This document shows, piece by piece, positions 53,181-62,909 of a stretch of 64,000 bases of DNA (its first letter is position 1; every line of letters starts with the position of its first letter). The translations under genes were made by a program, and so were the position numbers. The DNA comes from Favolaschia claudopus. Its lineage: Eukaryota > Basidiomycota > Agaricomycetes > Agaricales > Mycenaceae. The stretch covers positions 496,001 through 560,000 of the forward strand of contig JAWWNJ010000141.1 of assembly GCA_037176885.1 (NCBI GenBank), read 5' to 3'. The notes beneath the pieces were generated by a model, which saw only the letters and a program-made list of their open reading frames with translations, did no database searches and was not told the DNA's origin.

Positions 53181-53823
53181 CATTATTTTGGGTCCATACA
53201 TGCGGTACAAAATAAATAGGAATGGACTGTCCATAACAGCCAAATATCAGGAATCAGGGGTCGTTTCCATGATTTAGAACTCGCCCGCATGCTCGTAGTA
53301 AGGCACGGATTAACTTATTTCATCTTGAAATTGAGTTGAACCAATAAGATTGGGTCGAGGAGAAATGTGGTCATTTGTTCCACATGAGTCGCTGAGGGAT
53401 CGTTGTGATTGCTGCCTCGAAGTGATCTTGGCAATCATGAACTCGATTGGACCCCAAATTCGGACTTCCGCCTGAGGTAGGGGCCAGGAACGAATATTTA
53501 AAAGTCGAGGTGAGGCGAAATAATGCGATCATATGAGGTTCCCACGGTTCAACTGGTTCGTGTCGGTGGTGACGGTGAAGTAAAAGAGGTGAAAGTTGAT
53601 AGAGAGTGATTGGCAATGGTATGTAAACATCCTAGTCTCGTGCAAGTCCTTCTTCTTCTGTAACCTCATCACCGACCGCTTTCCCACGACCCAGTCGCGG
53701 CTGAATAGTGAAAGTGAAAGAGAGTGTAGCTAGGAAATGGCAACCCAGAGCCCTCAGGGCAATAAAAATGCGCACGCGAGCGCCGCAGGATCATCCAGGA
53801 TCCTGCCCCCCAAACCGCCTGAA
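53181..53823. other. no gene seen
   Basis: Only short ORFs. Left neighbour of the TIR element beginning at 53832. Confidence 0.35.
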
Positions 53824-53831
53824 AAGTAATA

Positions 53832-56800
53832 TTGGGGGTCGGCAATGACAGTGCGGTTGATGGCCCATCAGATCAGATCACAGCCACCCCGCAATCCGTC
53901 GAAACCTTCCTCTCGCCGTCTTCCAGCACCTCGCACCTCCCTGCACTCAACTAGACCATGCAATATACTCGAGAACTACTATTTCACAATATTTGACAAT
54001 CTATAGACACTTGCTATACTACAAGAATTAATTTTGAATTATTCCTCCATCTCGCGCTCGTCTTCAGCACTCCAATCCTCTTGGACAACAACCTCGGGCT
54101 CAATCGAAGGTACCAAAGGGGCCGGGTATGTATCTGGAGTCAGCAGGAAGACTTTCAGCGCCTCCTCGAGTGCTACCTGCTTGTCGGCCTTGACCTTGAG
54201 CTGGCTGTTTGGCTTGATCCCTGGAACTCCGCGAAGCCGTAAGATCTTGAGCTGTTCATCGAGTTTCTTGACTGTTGTCTTCGATGCGCGGACCTCTGCG
54301 AGTGAGGTAAAGACCCGGATTTGGAGGAGCTCACCCAGCTCTTTGGCCTGTTGTCTCCTTTTGGCCAATTCCTTCTCCTTCTTCATCTGCGCCAACCGCA
54401 TACGAAACTCTGCCAGCTCTTTTGTACGTTTCTTCTCCAACCCACTAGCATCAAGAATTCTCGCCCTCACCCTGAGATCCCGATGATCCTCTTCAATAAG
54501 CATCGCGTCCATGAAGTCCTGGGTATTGTTTCGCCGATACATCGCCATCGCATTGTACTGGTGCAAGGTCAAGCGCGGGTATGTCCTCATCATCACCCTA
54601 TATCCACCAAGGGAGCCCTCTTTGGCATCGTTAGTCGACGGCATCCACACCAATTGGAGCTCGGTTGCCGATGCTTCATCGATCAAACCTCCCGGCGCAA
54701 ATTCATCCGAGAAACGAACCCAAGTATTCAATGCACCTCGGAAGAAGGAAAGGGTAATGGCCTGAAGATTTGGGAGCTTGGGCATTAGCGCGAGGACTGC
54801 TGTAATTGCGTCTGGGTCCTCCCATTCCTTCCCGTCAAGACTGCCGCTGACATGGGAAATGTCGGATGAAAAGAGAAGGCTCGGGTCATCCAAGATGGAC
54901 TGAATATGGTCGCGAACATCCCTGTGGAGTGGCCCAAGATCTAGCAGGTTCGTCTCCTCCGTTCCCGGGCCACGGACGACGCGCATGTACGGGTGGGTGA
55001 TGCATTGTTGATAAAGAATCATCGCGCAGAGCTCCTCTAAGGTGGGGACATCCTCTAGAGCACGCCGTAAATTCAGCTCGATGTTGGTAAGCGCTGGTGT
55101 TGCCTTTGACCATTCAATAACCTGAAGGAACTCCAGATATAGCTCGCGGTATTTGATCAACTCGGCGGCAGCAAGACCGTGGCTACCGAAGCGCGTCTGG
55201 TTTGTCGGTGGGAATCGCGGGTGAGGCTTCCCAGTTTTTGCCGTAAAGAAGTCGACGTGGCGGTCACCTTGACCAATCTTCCCGTCTTTGTTGTGGAATA
55301 TAGCACCGGCAATGGCGCAAGTCTTTACTCCGCCACGCGTCGACGCCTCGAAGGCAGCTTGTTCTAGATCTGTAAGCTCGTCGGGAACCGTTGAGGCGGG
55401 CTCTAGAACGCGTTTCAAGAGCGCTGCGTTGGCCTTGTTGGCGAGTATGATGGGTGGGGTGAGTCCAAGTCGTGCGTGCTCCTGCATCATCTCCGTGTTG
55501 CCGCCCTTGAAACTGTTTTGATCTTTATGCATGCAGCACCCACCCCAGAAGAACAAGGTGATCGAGCGGCGCTCCTCGTCCGAGAGAGCGTCGAATTCCG
55601 CTTCTCCGAGCTCCTTCACAAGTCGATGAACAAGGTCTCGGTCGCGAGCCGTCTGCTCTGATGGCGCCAATTGATTCCAAGCTTCAAGACCTCCGGCTTC
55701 GATGATTTTGCGAGTGTTCCACGCCGCGAGGTACAGTATTGCCTCGTCGAATTCCTTCCGAGCGAGCGCTGCCTCACCGAGGTCTTGTATAACAGCCTCT
55801 TTCTTCGCCTCCTTCAGTCCCCTCGCCGTGCCTTTTTCCACTGCAGCATGATCCCCGTTTGCGCCGTTCAAGATCCGCAAGAATTCGCGGTACGTATATT
55901 TTTTGTTCAGGCGAGCGGCGAGTGGACTGGCATTGAACGTGTCCATACTCCCCCCAATTCGGGTCTCCCATCCAGCCACTGCCTCGTCAATGCCGTGGTC
56001 CAGCGTGGAGTGTACGCCAACACTTCGGACTTTGGGGGTCGAGGCAGGATCAATTTCGAGCTGGCCATTGCGATAATCTGGGACTCGCATCGCAATATGG
56101 CTTGCTTCGAAATTCACGCCTCGATTAGACGTGCTGTCGGCGCTGACGGTGAGGCCTGAAGAGGTTTAACGAATTTAAGTAAGCGGTGATACTTATAAAG
56201 ACAAAACGAAGACTTACTTTGATTTAGACCGATTTCATAGGGAAGCTGAAGCGTTGAGGCAGCAATACCGCCTTCTAAAACGGCTCTGCTGACCGTTCTC
56301 GCGCTCATTGAGCGGTCTATTTTGATACCAAAGGTAAGCGCAACCTCGGACATGATCTTCCCGACATTTTTACGTGGACAGCCGCTCGAGACAATGATAC
56401 GAGCTAGTCGGCGCGCCTGAACGGTGTAGATGCCTTTCTGGGTCAGCCTCCACATGTTGGGCTTCGTCTTGACCCGTGAGATAGCCCGAGACATCACTGT
56501 CGCCGCTCGGGCGACCCGTTTCTGAAGTGCCCGGTTTTGATTCTTCAATTCTTTTTTCTCCGCATGTGCCTTCAGCGCAGCCTGTCTAGCCTTCTCCCGT
56601 TGAGACGACATATGCGCAGCAATTGCAATCGCTTTTGCATTCAGCACCTGGCCCGCAAGCTTCGCATTTTCGAAATCCCGGCGCAGAGATTGATTCGCTG
56701 TTTTTAGGTCCTGGTTTTCCTGTCTGATGCGTTTTTGCTGCTTCAGCAGGTCCCGAAGACGCCGCTGAGACTTCTGAAAGGCATGCTTCCAGTCCCGGGG

Positions 56801-57588
56801 CGGTTTTGCGTCATCTTTTGGCGGTGGTGGCTGATAAGGTACAATTTCTTGGTTTTCTTTCCCGCGTTTGAGATTCTTGAAAGCAGCAGACTTCTGAGCA
56901 GTACTGCGTCCCTTTGGCTTTCTAGAGGCTGCGGTTTTGCCCCCCACACCCATTCCTCAATCTACAATATATTCAGCTGTGAGTCCCGACGCGATAAGAC
57001 GCGTTGCCGTCGCACCTCCCCCCGATTTGCAGTTTGGTGCACTGTGACACCTAACTCCGCTGTAAATCGCTGTACTGCTGATATAATCAGTATATAGAAC
57101 ATATGATTGTATATTGAGGGCTTACTTACCTCTGGATAGCCCACGAAATAAATAATGGACGCGCCTCGCGCGCGTCCGCGACTTTGACGCGAAAGGTCAC
57201 GGAGTGTCACACCGTGATTCCGCGTCTGATGTCACGGTTACGGACTTCAAATCTGCAAGCCGCAGTGCCGACCTGAGCAGCTCCGGCCGGCAACATGGCA
57301 AGTCAACATAGAAATATCTCGGATTTGTTCGGAACACAATTTTAATATTGAGGTTGCTGGTGCAGACCGGCCATCCGGTTATTGGAGAGAAAAGAAGGGA
57401 GAAAATTTGCTCCGAAGAATCTCTAGATACATTCATTCAACTACTTTGAGCACAGAGATTCTGGCCACAATGTGCCGGGGAAACCCTCCAGACCTGAAGG
57501 CGATTGATCAGGTCGGATTGGGCGGTGGGAAGGTGAGAGTCACACTATGTGACATTCTGTCACCCAACCGACCATTGCCGACCCCCAA
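53832..57588 (-). mobile_element. 3.76-kb TIR-bounded putative autonomous DNA transposon
   Basis: A 16-bp perfect inverted repeat TTGGGGGTCGGCAATG (53832-53847; inverse at 57573-57588) brackets a single two-exon gene. The inverted match resumes after a gap (CGGTTG). The 8 bp outside are AAGTAATA on the left and AAGTATAA on the right, 6 of 8 identical with the first 5 the same, as expected of an aged 8-bp duplication. GTCAC words cluster near the right end (57186-57235, 57540-57563). I found no second copy in the window. Confidence 0.6.
54039..56953 (-). CDS. 950-residue putative DDE-type transposase, unnamed family
   Basis: Exon 1 is 56953-56218, the intron 56217-56156 (GTAAGT...CTTCAG, 62 nt) and exon 2 is 56155-54039; together they give 950 codons and a stop with no lesion. 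A basic N-terminus (KTAASRKPKGRS) is followed by a coiled coil at about 55-150 (RRLRDLLKQQKRIRQENQDL) and a DNA-binding-like RLARIIVSSGCPRKNVGKIM segment. After the intron come SADSTSNRGVNFEASHI (D near 251), STLDHGIDEA (D near 297), WGGCCMHKDQNSFKGGN (Cys 451-452, His 454, Asp 456) and TNDAKEGSLGGYR (Asp/Glu near 755), then a long helical, lysine-rich tail. The spaced acidic residues and HKD block suggest an RNase-H-fold nuclease; that is inference. I recall the WAGCCMHKDxNS-type motif only from unnamed, highly repeated agaricomycete proteins. Confidence 0.7.
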
Positions 57589-57873
57589 AAGTATAATACG
57601 AACTCGAAACCCACTAATCAGTTAACGCACAGGGCGTCTACATTATCCCGAAATAGCAGAGCGGAAAACGAGCCGTACAAGAACGCCAAAGACAACGCAC
57701 CGCCCTCCTCTACTCGCTCACGGGTCTCAACACTCTCCCAAGAGCCTACGACCCCATCAAAGAAGCCCGGACTCATAGGCACGCTAAGAGGCGCCTTCAC
57801 CAGGTCCCTGACGCGCCAAGCATCTGCCGACGACGCCGACGGCGCCTTTTCCCGACCGCAAACCCCAACTGCT

Positions 57874-59703
57874 ATGCCCCAACATACAATCGCCGACACG
57901 ACCCCGACTAGAACCCGAACATACGATCACGTGCCCGCGACCTCCGCCAACATCGACATGATGCAGGACGCGCCCACTGACTCAGGCATGCAATGGCACG
58001 GCGGCCAGTACGACCCACATGGCTACCCCGGTGACGACAACACGGAGCAAGACCACGCCAGCATCGTATCCGATATGACCACCCCAGATCCAAAATTTGA
58101 CGGACAGCAAACAGCAGAGCTCGCCGTCCAGGTCGATGTCAGCCTGAAAGGTGCAGTCGCTGCGTTCAGAATCAGCAAAGAGAAATTTCAAGTACACCCG
58201 ACACTAAGCCAAAGAACAAGGGAATTGGCGGAGGAAGTCTTTCGTCTCACCCACGGGGGGGACACTTGGATGGAGACCATGGTAGAGAGCGCGGTAGAGG
58301 CAGCGAGGTGCGCGACACGCGACTATGACGAACTGAAAGGTATGATTTCAGGACTCGTCGGGCATATTCAGTCGCTAGAGGACCGGCTAAATGCCCGCAT
58401 CGACCACGTTCAAAATACGACCATTACCGCCATCAAGTCAATCCCCAACCCAACCGTACTGCACCAAGCTTCGCCCACACAGCCCACCACCCTTGGACCC
58501 CTCATTAACCCTGCCAGAAAAAGCACGCCAGCGTCGCGTGTTACACCCCCAAAACCCGTAATCTCCAGCCCAGCTGAGGCCCACCACCAATCGCGGCTGG
58601 TCGTCCAGATGCTACCCGACGGAGTCAAACCGGAAGACCGCCCCGACCCTCGGAAGCTAGTCGACGACATCAATAACCGCCTCACAGCGAACGGAGTACA
58701 GCCCGAACACCTCATGGTGGTGGCTGTCAAATGGAACAACAACGGAAATTGCATCGTATCGACCCGATCCGACCAAACTGCGGCTGAGCTGGCAAAACAC
58801 GCCCCCAGCTTCACTGACCTTATCACGAATGGGAAGGAAGCTATTGTGCGCGAGGACACAAAATGGATCAAAATTCAAGTGAATGGAGTCCGAACGGGAG
58901 CGTTCGATGACATCCCAGGTGTGTACACCCCCGAGACCGTCCATGCTGAACTACTTAAAAGGAACCCGGAATACGCAAGTCTGAAGATTATACAACCACC
59001 GCGTTGGATGCGTTCACGCGAAGAACTCATGACAACGGGATACTCGTCGATCGTGTTTGCAGTAGAAGATGAGGAGCAGGCGGAACGCCTGCTCCGAGAA
59101 GTTAAGTCGCTTGCTGCGTTCGGTAGAAACGCATTCCTGCGACGATACGCTGACAGACCCCCGGTGATTCAGTGCAAGAAGTGCTACAAATTTGGGCACT
59201 TCTCAACGTCATGCGAAGCGGCAACACCCAAATGTCGACTGTGCGGACAGGAACACACGGAAGCCGAACATCGGACACAATGCACCAAATGCAAAGCGGA
59301 AGCCGACGCCGACGACGCGATGGACACCGACACGACATGCACGCACGATATGCAGTGCATCCACTGCAAGGGGAAGGATGGCCGGGACGCCAACCACCCC
59401 TCCGACTCAAGACGCTGCCCTGAGCGCCTTGCCAAGTACGGCTCGGCACGCGCAAACGACCGCCCCGCACAACCAGTCCGCACAACGGACCAAGGCTGGA
59501 CAAACGCACCAACCCGGAACAGGCGCGCAACCCGTCAACACCCGCCCCAAGCCCCGCCTACACAAAACCGCTTCCAACTGCTGGACCCGGAACCGCAGGT
59601 CGACAGGGTGATTGCGAACGCCGCCAGCTCGGGAAATCTATCGATCTCAAGGGAACAAGCCGCCGCCGCCATGCAACATGTCCAGAACCGTGTCAATGGT
59701 TGA
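57874..59703 (+). CDS. LINE ORF1, gag-like zinc-knuckle protein
   Basis: The first ATG is at 57874, but the frame is already open from about 57554 without an ATG, so an upstream start or exon is possible. Residues 1-150 are acidic and low in structure. A central region (SRLVVQMLPDGVKPEDRPDP to RSREELMTTGYSSIVFAVED) resembles the RRM-like core of LINE ORF1 proteins. The C-terminus holds knuckles CKKCYKFGHFSTSC, CRLCGQEHTEAEHRTQC and CIHCKGKDGRDANHPSDSRR. It would coat element RNA. The stop TGA (59701-59703) overlaps an ATG at 59696 (ATGGTTGA), suggesting termination-reinitiation for ORF2. Confidence 0.85.
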   Translation: MPQHTIADTTPTRTRTYDHVPATSANIDMMQDAPTDSGMQWHGGQYDPHGYPGDDNTEQDHASIVSDMTTPDPKFDGQQTAELAVQVDVSLKGAVAAFRISKEKFQVHPTLSQRTRELAEEVFRLTHGGDTWMETMVESAVEAARCATRDYDELKGMISGLVGHIQSLEDRLNARIDHVQNTTITAIKSIPNPTVLHQASPTQPTTLGPLINPARKSTPASRVTPPKPVISSPAEAHHQSRLVVQMLPDGVKPEDRPDPRKLVDDINNRLTANGVQPEHLMVVAVKWNNNGNCIVSTRSDQTAAELAKHAPSFTDLITNGKEAIVREDTKWIKIQVNGVRTGAFDDIPGVYTPETVHAELLKRNPEYASLKIIQPPRWMRSREELMTTGYSSIVFAVEDEEQAERLLREVKSLAAFGRNAFLRRYADRPPVIQCKKCYKFGHFSTSCEAATPKCRLCGQEHTEAEHRTQCTKCKAEADADDAMDTDTTCTHDMQCIHCKGKDGRDANHPSDSRRCPERLAKYGSARANDRPAQPVRTTDQGWTNAPTRNRRATRQHPPQAPPTQNRFQLLDPEPQVDRVIANAASSGNLSISREQAAAAMQHVQNRVNG

Positions 59704-61645
59704 GCAAAGTCAGCCACGCCACCTCCAGCAACGACCTCTCAACCGACATACCTTCTATACAAAACCGATTCGCTGCGGCCAGCTCAACATCAATCGGAAA
59801 TCTTCTGCCACGCATGCATTTCTAAACGATCGAGTCCGCGACTTTGACATAGTATTTTTACAGGAGCCTAGCTGGGCAACAATCGGCACCGACGACGGGG
59901 GCGACGCAATCATCGGCCCAATCGGACATGCAGCTTGGACCCCAGTGCTCCCCAAGGACAACATACAACCGGGCGGCTCACATCCCCGAGTGATGGTGTA
60001 CTACCAAAGCAGACCGGACTTCTCAATAACACTGCGATCCGACATTGCGCAAGACCTCGATATTCAAGTGATCGACGTCTCGCAGCCGGGCGCCCCAACA
60101 ACCACATATGTCAATATCTACAACGACCAGAAACAGCACCTACGCCCCGCGGTCGAGCGCCTCAAAGCCCTCAACCTCCCAACCGACCACCCGGTCATCC
60201 TGCTAGGTGACACCAACCTCCACCACGAGCTCTGGTCATGCATCGGAGTGCACGGAAACACGCGGTCGAGGAACTTCGTAGATTGGACGTCGGAGAAAGG
60301 ATATGCGCTGCTTAACAGAAAAGGAGAAGTGACTTACATTCCACACGATCGTAGCCGTTCACCGTCGGTTATAGATTTGACCCTCGTCAATGCCGCCGCA
60401 ATTAACAACGACACAGTCAAAGATTGGACCATCGACGGCTCCATGTCGTATGGCTCAGACCACAAGGGTATCCGATGGACGGTGGATTATGGTCGGACCG
60501 AGATTGATAATACAGCCGGCGCGAAGTACAGTCTGAAGGAGGTGGACCCTGCCGACTGGAGCAAGGCATTCCGACAAACACTTGAGGCCCACCGGCCGCA
60601 TATCGCCCCGATCATGGACGAGCAACAACCGGTCTCCAACGACCAGCTCGAAGCAGCTGCGAAAGCTCTCACCAGTGCCATGCGCGAAGCTACGGAACAA
60701 GTAGGTAAACTACGGACGCCCAGCTCCAACGCAAAACCATGGTGGAGCAAGGAGCTCAGGCAGGCCGCCGACAAACTCAAGTCAGCCCAAACGGAACAAA
60801 ACGATTTCGAAACACGCTTTGGGACCAGATGTCGAGCACTTCGCGGCAAGGTCAAGAAAGCTGCAAATTTTTTCAAACGCCTGTGTAAAGCCACGAAAGC
60901 GAAGTGGGCAATCGGGAAGCTTGAGGAGGCGCAGACGGAGGACATTTGGGGTTTCCGAAAGTGGTCCAAAGGTGCGCGGAACTATCCCACCCCCGCCATT
61001 AATCGCAGAAACGGCCATTCCCCCGCGATATCCCACCACGACAAATGCGAAGCACTCCGCGAGGAGCTCTTCCAACCCCCTCCACCTCTAGTAAAGGATT
61101 TCGAGCCAGATCTATCAAACCGCCAACCTGACGACTTCGTCTTCACTGACATCACCGTGACAGAGGTGCGCGAGGCCATCTGGGAATCCAGCGCCAACAC
61201 CACACCGGGAGACAGCGACGTGTCTTATGGGGTCATTCGCTGGGCGTGGCAAGACGCCCGTGCGGAGATCCATATGCTGCTGAGGAGATGCCTCCGCAAC
61301 GGCTTCCATCCACGAGAATGGCGGAAGGCGATTGCGATAGCACTCCGGAAACCACGGAAACCCGACTACTCCAATCCAAGAGCTTACCGTCTCATCCAAC
61401 TCCTCGAGTGCATGGGAAAAATCCTGGAGAAGATTGTTGCGCGGCGCCTTTCGTTCTTGGCTGGCAAACACGATCTCATTCCAGTTACACAATTCGGCGG
61501 CTGTGCAAACACGTCCACCTCAGATGCAATTTTAACGTTTACCAACGACGTGCAAGCGGCGTGGAACAACGGTAAAGTTCTGTCGGCCTTAACTTTTGAT
61601 ATAAAAGGCTACTTTGATTTTGTGAACCACCAGCGCCTGCTGTGA
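59678..61645 (+). pseudogene. LINE ORF2, endonuclease and partial reverse transcriptase
   Basis: Start candidates are ATG 59678 and ATG 59696. The endonuclease shows CGQLNINRKS, FLQEPSW (metal-binding E), LGDTNLHHELW (D, N), DLTLVN and GSDHKGIRW (catalytic SDH). A linker and the thumb-proximal RT motifs follow: TVTEVREAIWESSANTTPGD, IALRKPRKPDYSNPRAYRLI, EKIVARRLSFL, TQFGGCANTSTSDAI, and motif A FDIKGYFDFVN. The frame stops at 61643 right after motif A. The second active-site block (FADD) and everything beyond are missing, so no reverse transcription is possible from this copy. Confidence 0.88.
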
Positions 61646-61845
61646 TTTTTGCACTAGACTGCCTAGCACTTTGATTTGAGCAAGAGTGTTCATCCAGCAT
61701 CCAGAAATGAGAAAAAACAGCGACGCTTTCACTTTTTGTGACTCGTGAGGACGAGTATGTGAAGATGCGTCTTGCTGACTCCAGCATGAGGGACGACCAA
61801 GGAGAGGCTTTGATGCCGATATATTCAAGAATCAAGCTTGAGGTA
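61646..61845. other. unassigned sequence after LINE break
   Basis: A small hairpin (ACTCGT, loop GAGG, ACGAGT) at 61741-61756. No coding sequence and no LINE tail. Confidence 0.35.
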
Positions 61846-61847
61846 TA

Positions 61848-62127
61848 CAGTCGAAGCTGTCATAACCCATAGCTCCCATAACCCATAATCTCCCTTAACC
61901 CATACATTTTTGACCGGTTTTTGGCTGGGATAACCCATAAATCTGTCATATCCCATAGCTTTTTGGCCCTACCAAGGGCTATGGGTTATGACAGCTTGGA
62001 CTGTTATTAATGGGATATGGTAGATTTATGGGCTATCCCAGCCAAAAACCGGTCAAAAACCCCCAAAAATTATGGGTTAAGGGAGATTATGGGTTATGGG
62101 AGCTATGGGTTATGACAGCTTCGACTG
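61848..62127. mobile_element. MITE, family Q, head-to-head double copy
   Basis: A full copy (61848 to about 62003, ending CAGCTTGGACTG) is followed by a second copy in the opposite orientation that lacks its first ~45 bp and ends CAGCTTCGACTG at 62127. TA flanks the outer ends. Confidence 0.82.
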
Positions 62128-62149
62128 TAACATTGATTTTCTACATGTC

Positions 62150-62257
62150 ATGTACTGCCTGACACGACCTGATAAGCCTGGCCTGGTAGGCTGATCAGGC
62201 CTTGTCAGCCCGTCAGGTCCGGTCAGCACCTTATAAGGTAAATTGGATTTTCCGACA
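62150..62257. repeat. family J remnant, CTGATCAGG type
   Basis: CCTGATAAGCCTGGCC, GGCTGATCAGGCC and similar words lead to TAAATTGGATTTTCCGACA, the family J terminus. Confidence 0.5.
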
Positions 62258-62909
62258 TTTAGCCTGCAAGTGGGACATCGACTGCCCAACGCATCAATGG
62301 GTCAACCTCTCTAATTACAAACTTCTGGGTATTCGCTCATCTCTATCCAGATCTGTGTATTGCACATTGTCTGAGTCGAATTTCGGAAAAGTGCTACAGT
62401 CAAATTCATGAATGGCATGTACGATACCCTATCCGGGTATGCCGAGAGCCATAGCCTCACTCAATGTATCGGAATTCTTAGGCGGGCGATCGTAGGGGTA
62501 CCGCAGTTGATTGGGTATTGGTACAGTGATTTGCCTAGAAATAGTGCGGTATGAGCTAAAGTATATTCCTACTGAGTATCCAACTACTTCTTGTAATTTT
62601 CTGAGCCCTGAGGAGGCCATTCTGAATAAAAATGAGCAGAAAGTAGGACGTGCCTTCCAAATGCGGCAATACCGCTAATGCGATCACCGATTTTTGACGT
62701 TGAGAATGGAACGTTTCATGGAGTCGGCAAGGGAAGTTCACCCAGTTCGCGGGCGTCTGCTTTCTTGGGTGCCTTCGCGTGCATCCCTTCGCCCCACGAC
62801 CAGGAGCCAGCCGCTTACTATATACCCCGGCTGCTTTCTCCTCACCCGCACAGAACTATGTCCGCCTCTCATAGATCTAAATGAACATGAATGAAGCACA
62901 GTCACAAAA
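62258..62909. other. no gene supported
   Basis: Short ORFs in both strands without domains. Upstream flank of the Helitron remnant. Confidence 0.35.

Larger units (their letters stand above)
57589..61645 (+). mobile_element. LINE (non-LTR retrotransposon), truncated in RT
   Basis: Gag-like ORF1 with CCHC knuckles is followed by an overlapping ORF2 with apurinic-type endonuclease and reverse transcriptase. This layout suits the Tad1-type clade common in fungi (inference). The 5' boundary is unclear but must lie at or right of 57589. The 3' part, including the RT catalytic FADD block and any tail, is absent after 61645. Confidence 0.85.

Noticed and set aside
61733..61760. Possible second hammerhead ribozyme (CTCGTGAGGACGAG hairpin)
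   Set aside because: The stem-loop resembles a hammerhead stem II, but the CUGANGA and GAAA cores are not in place.
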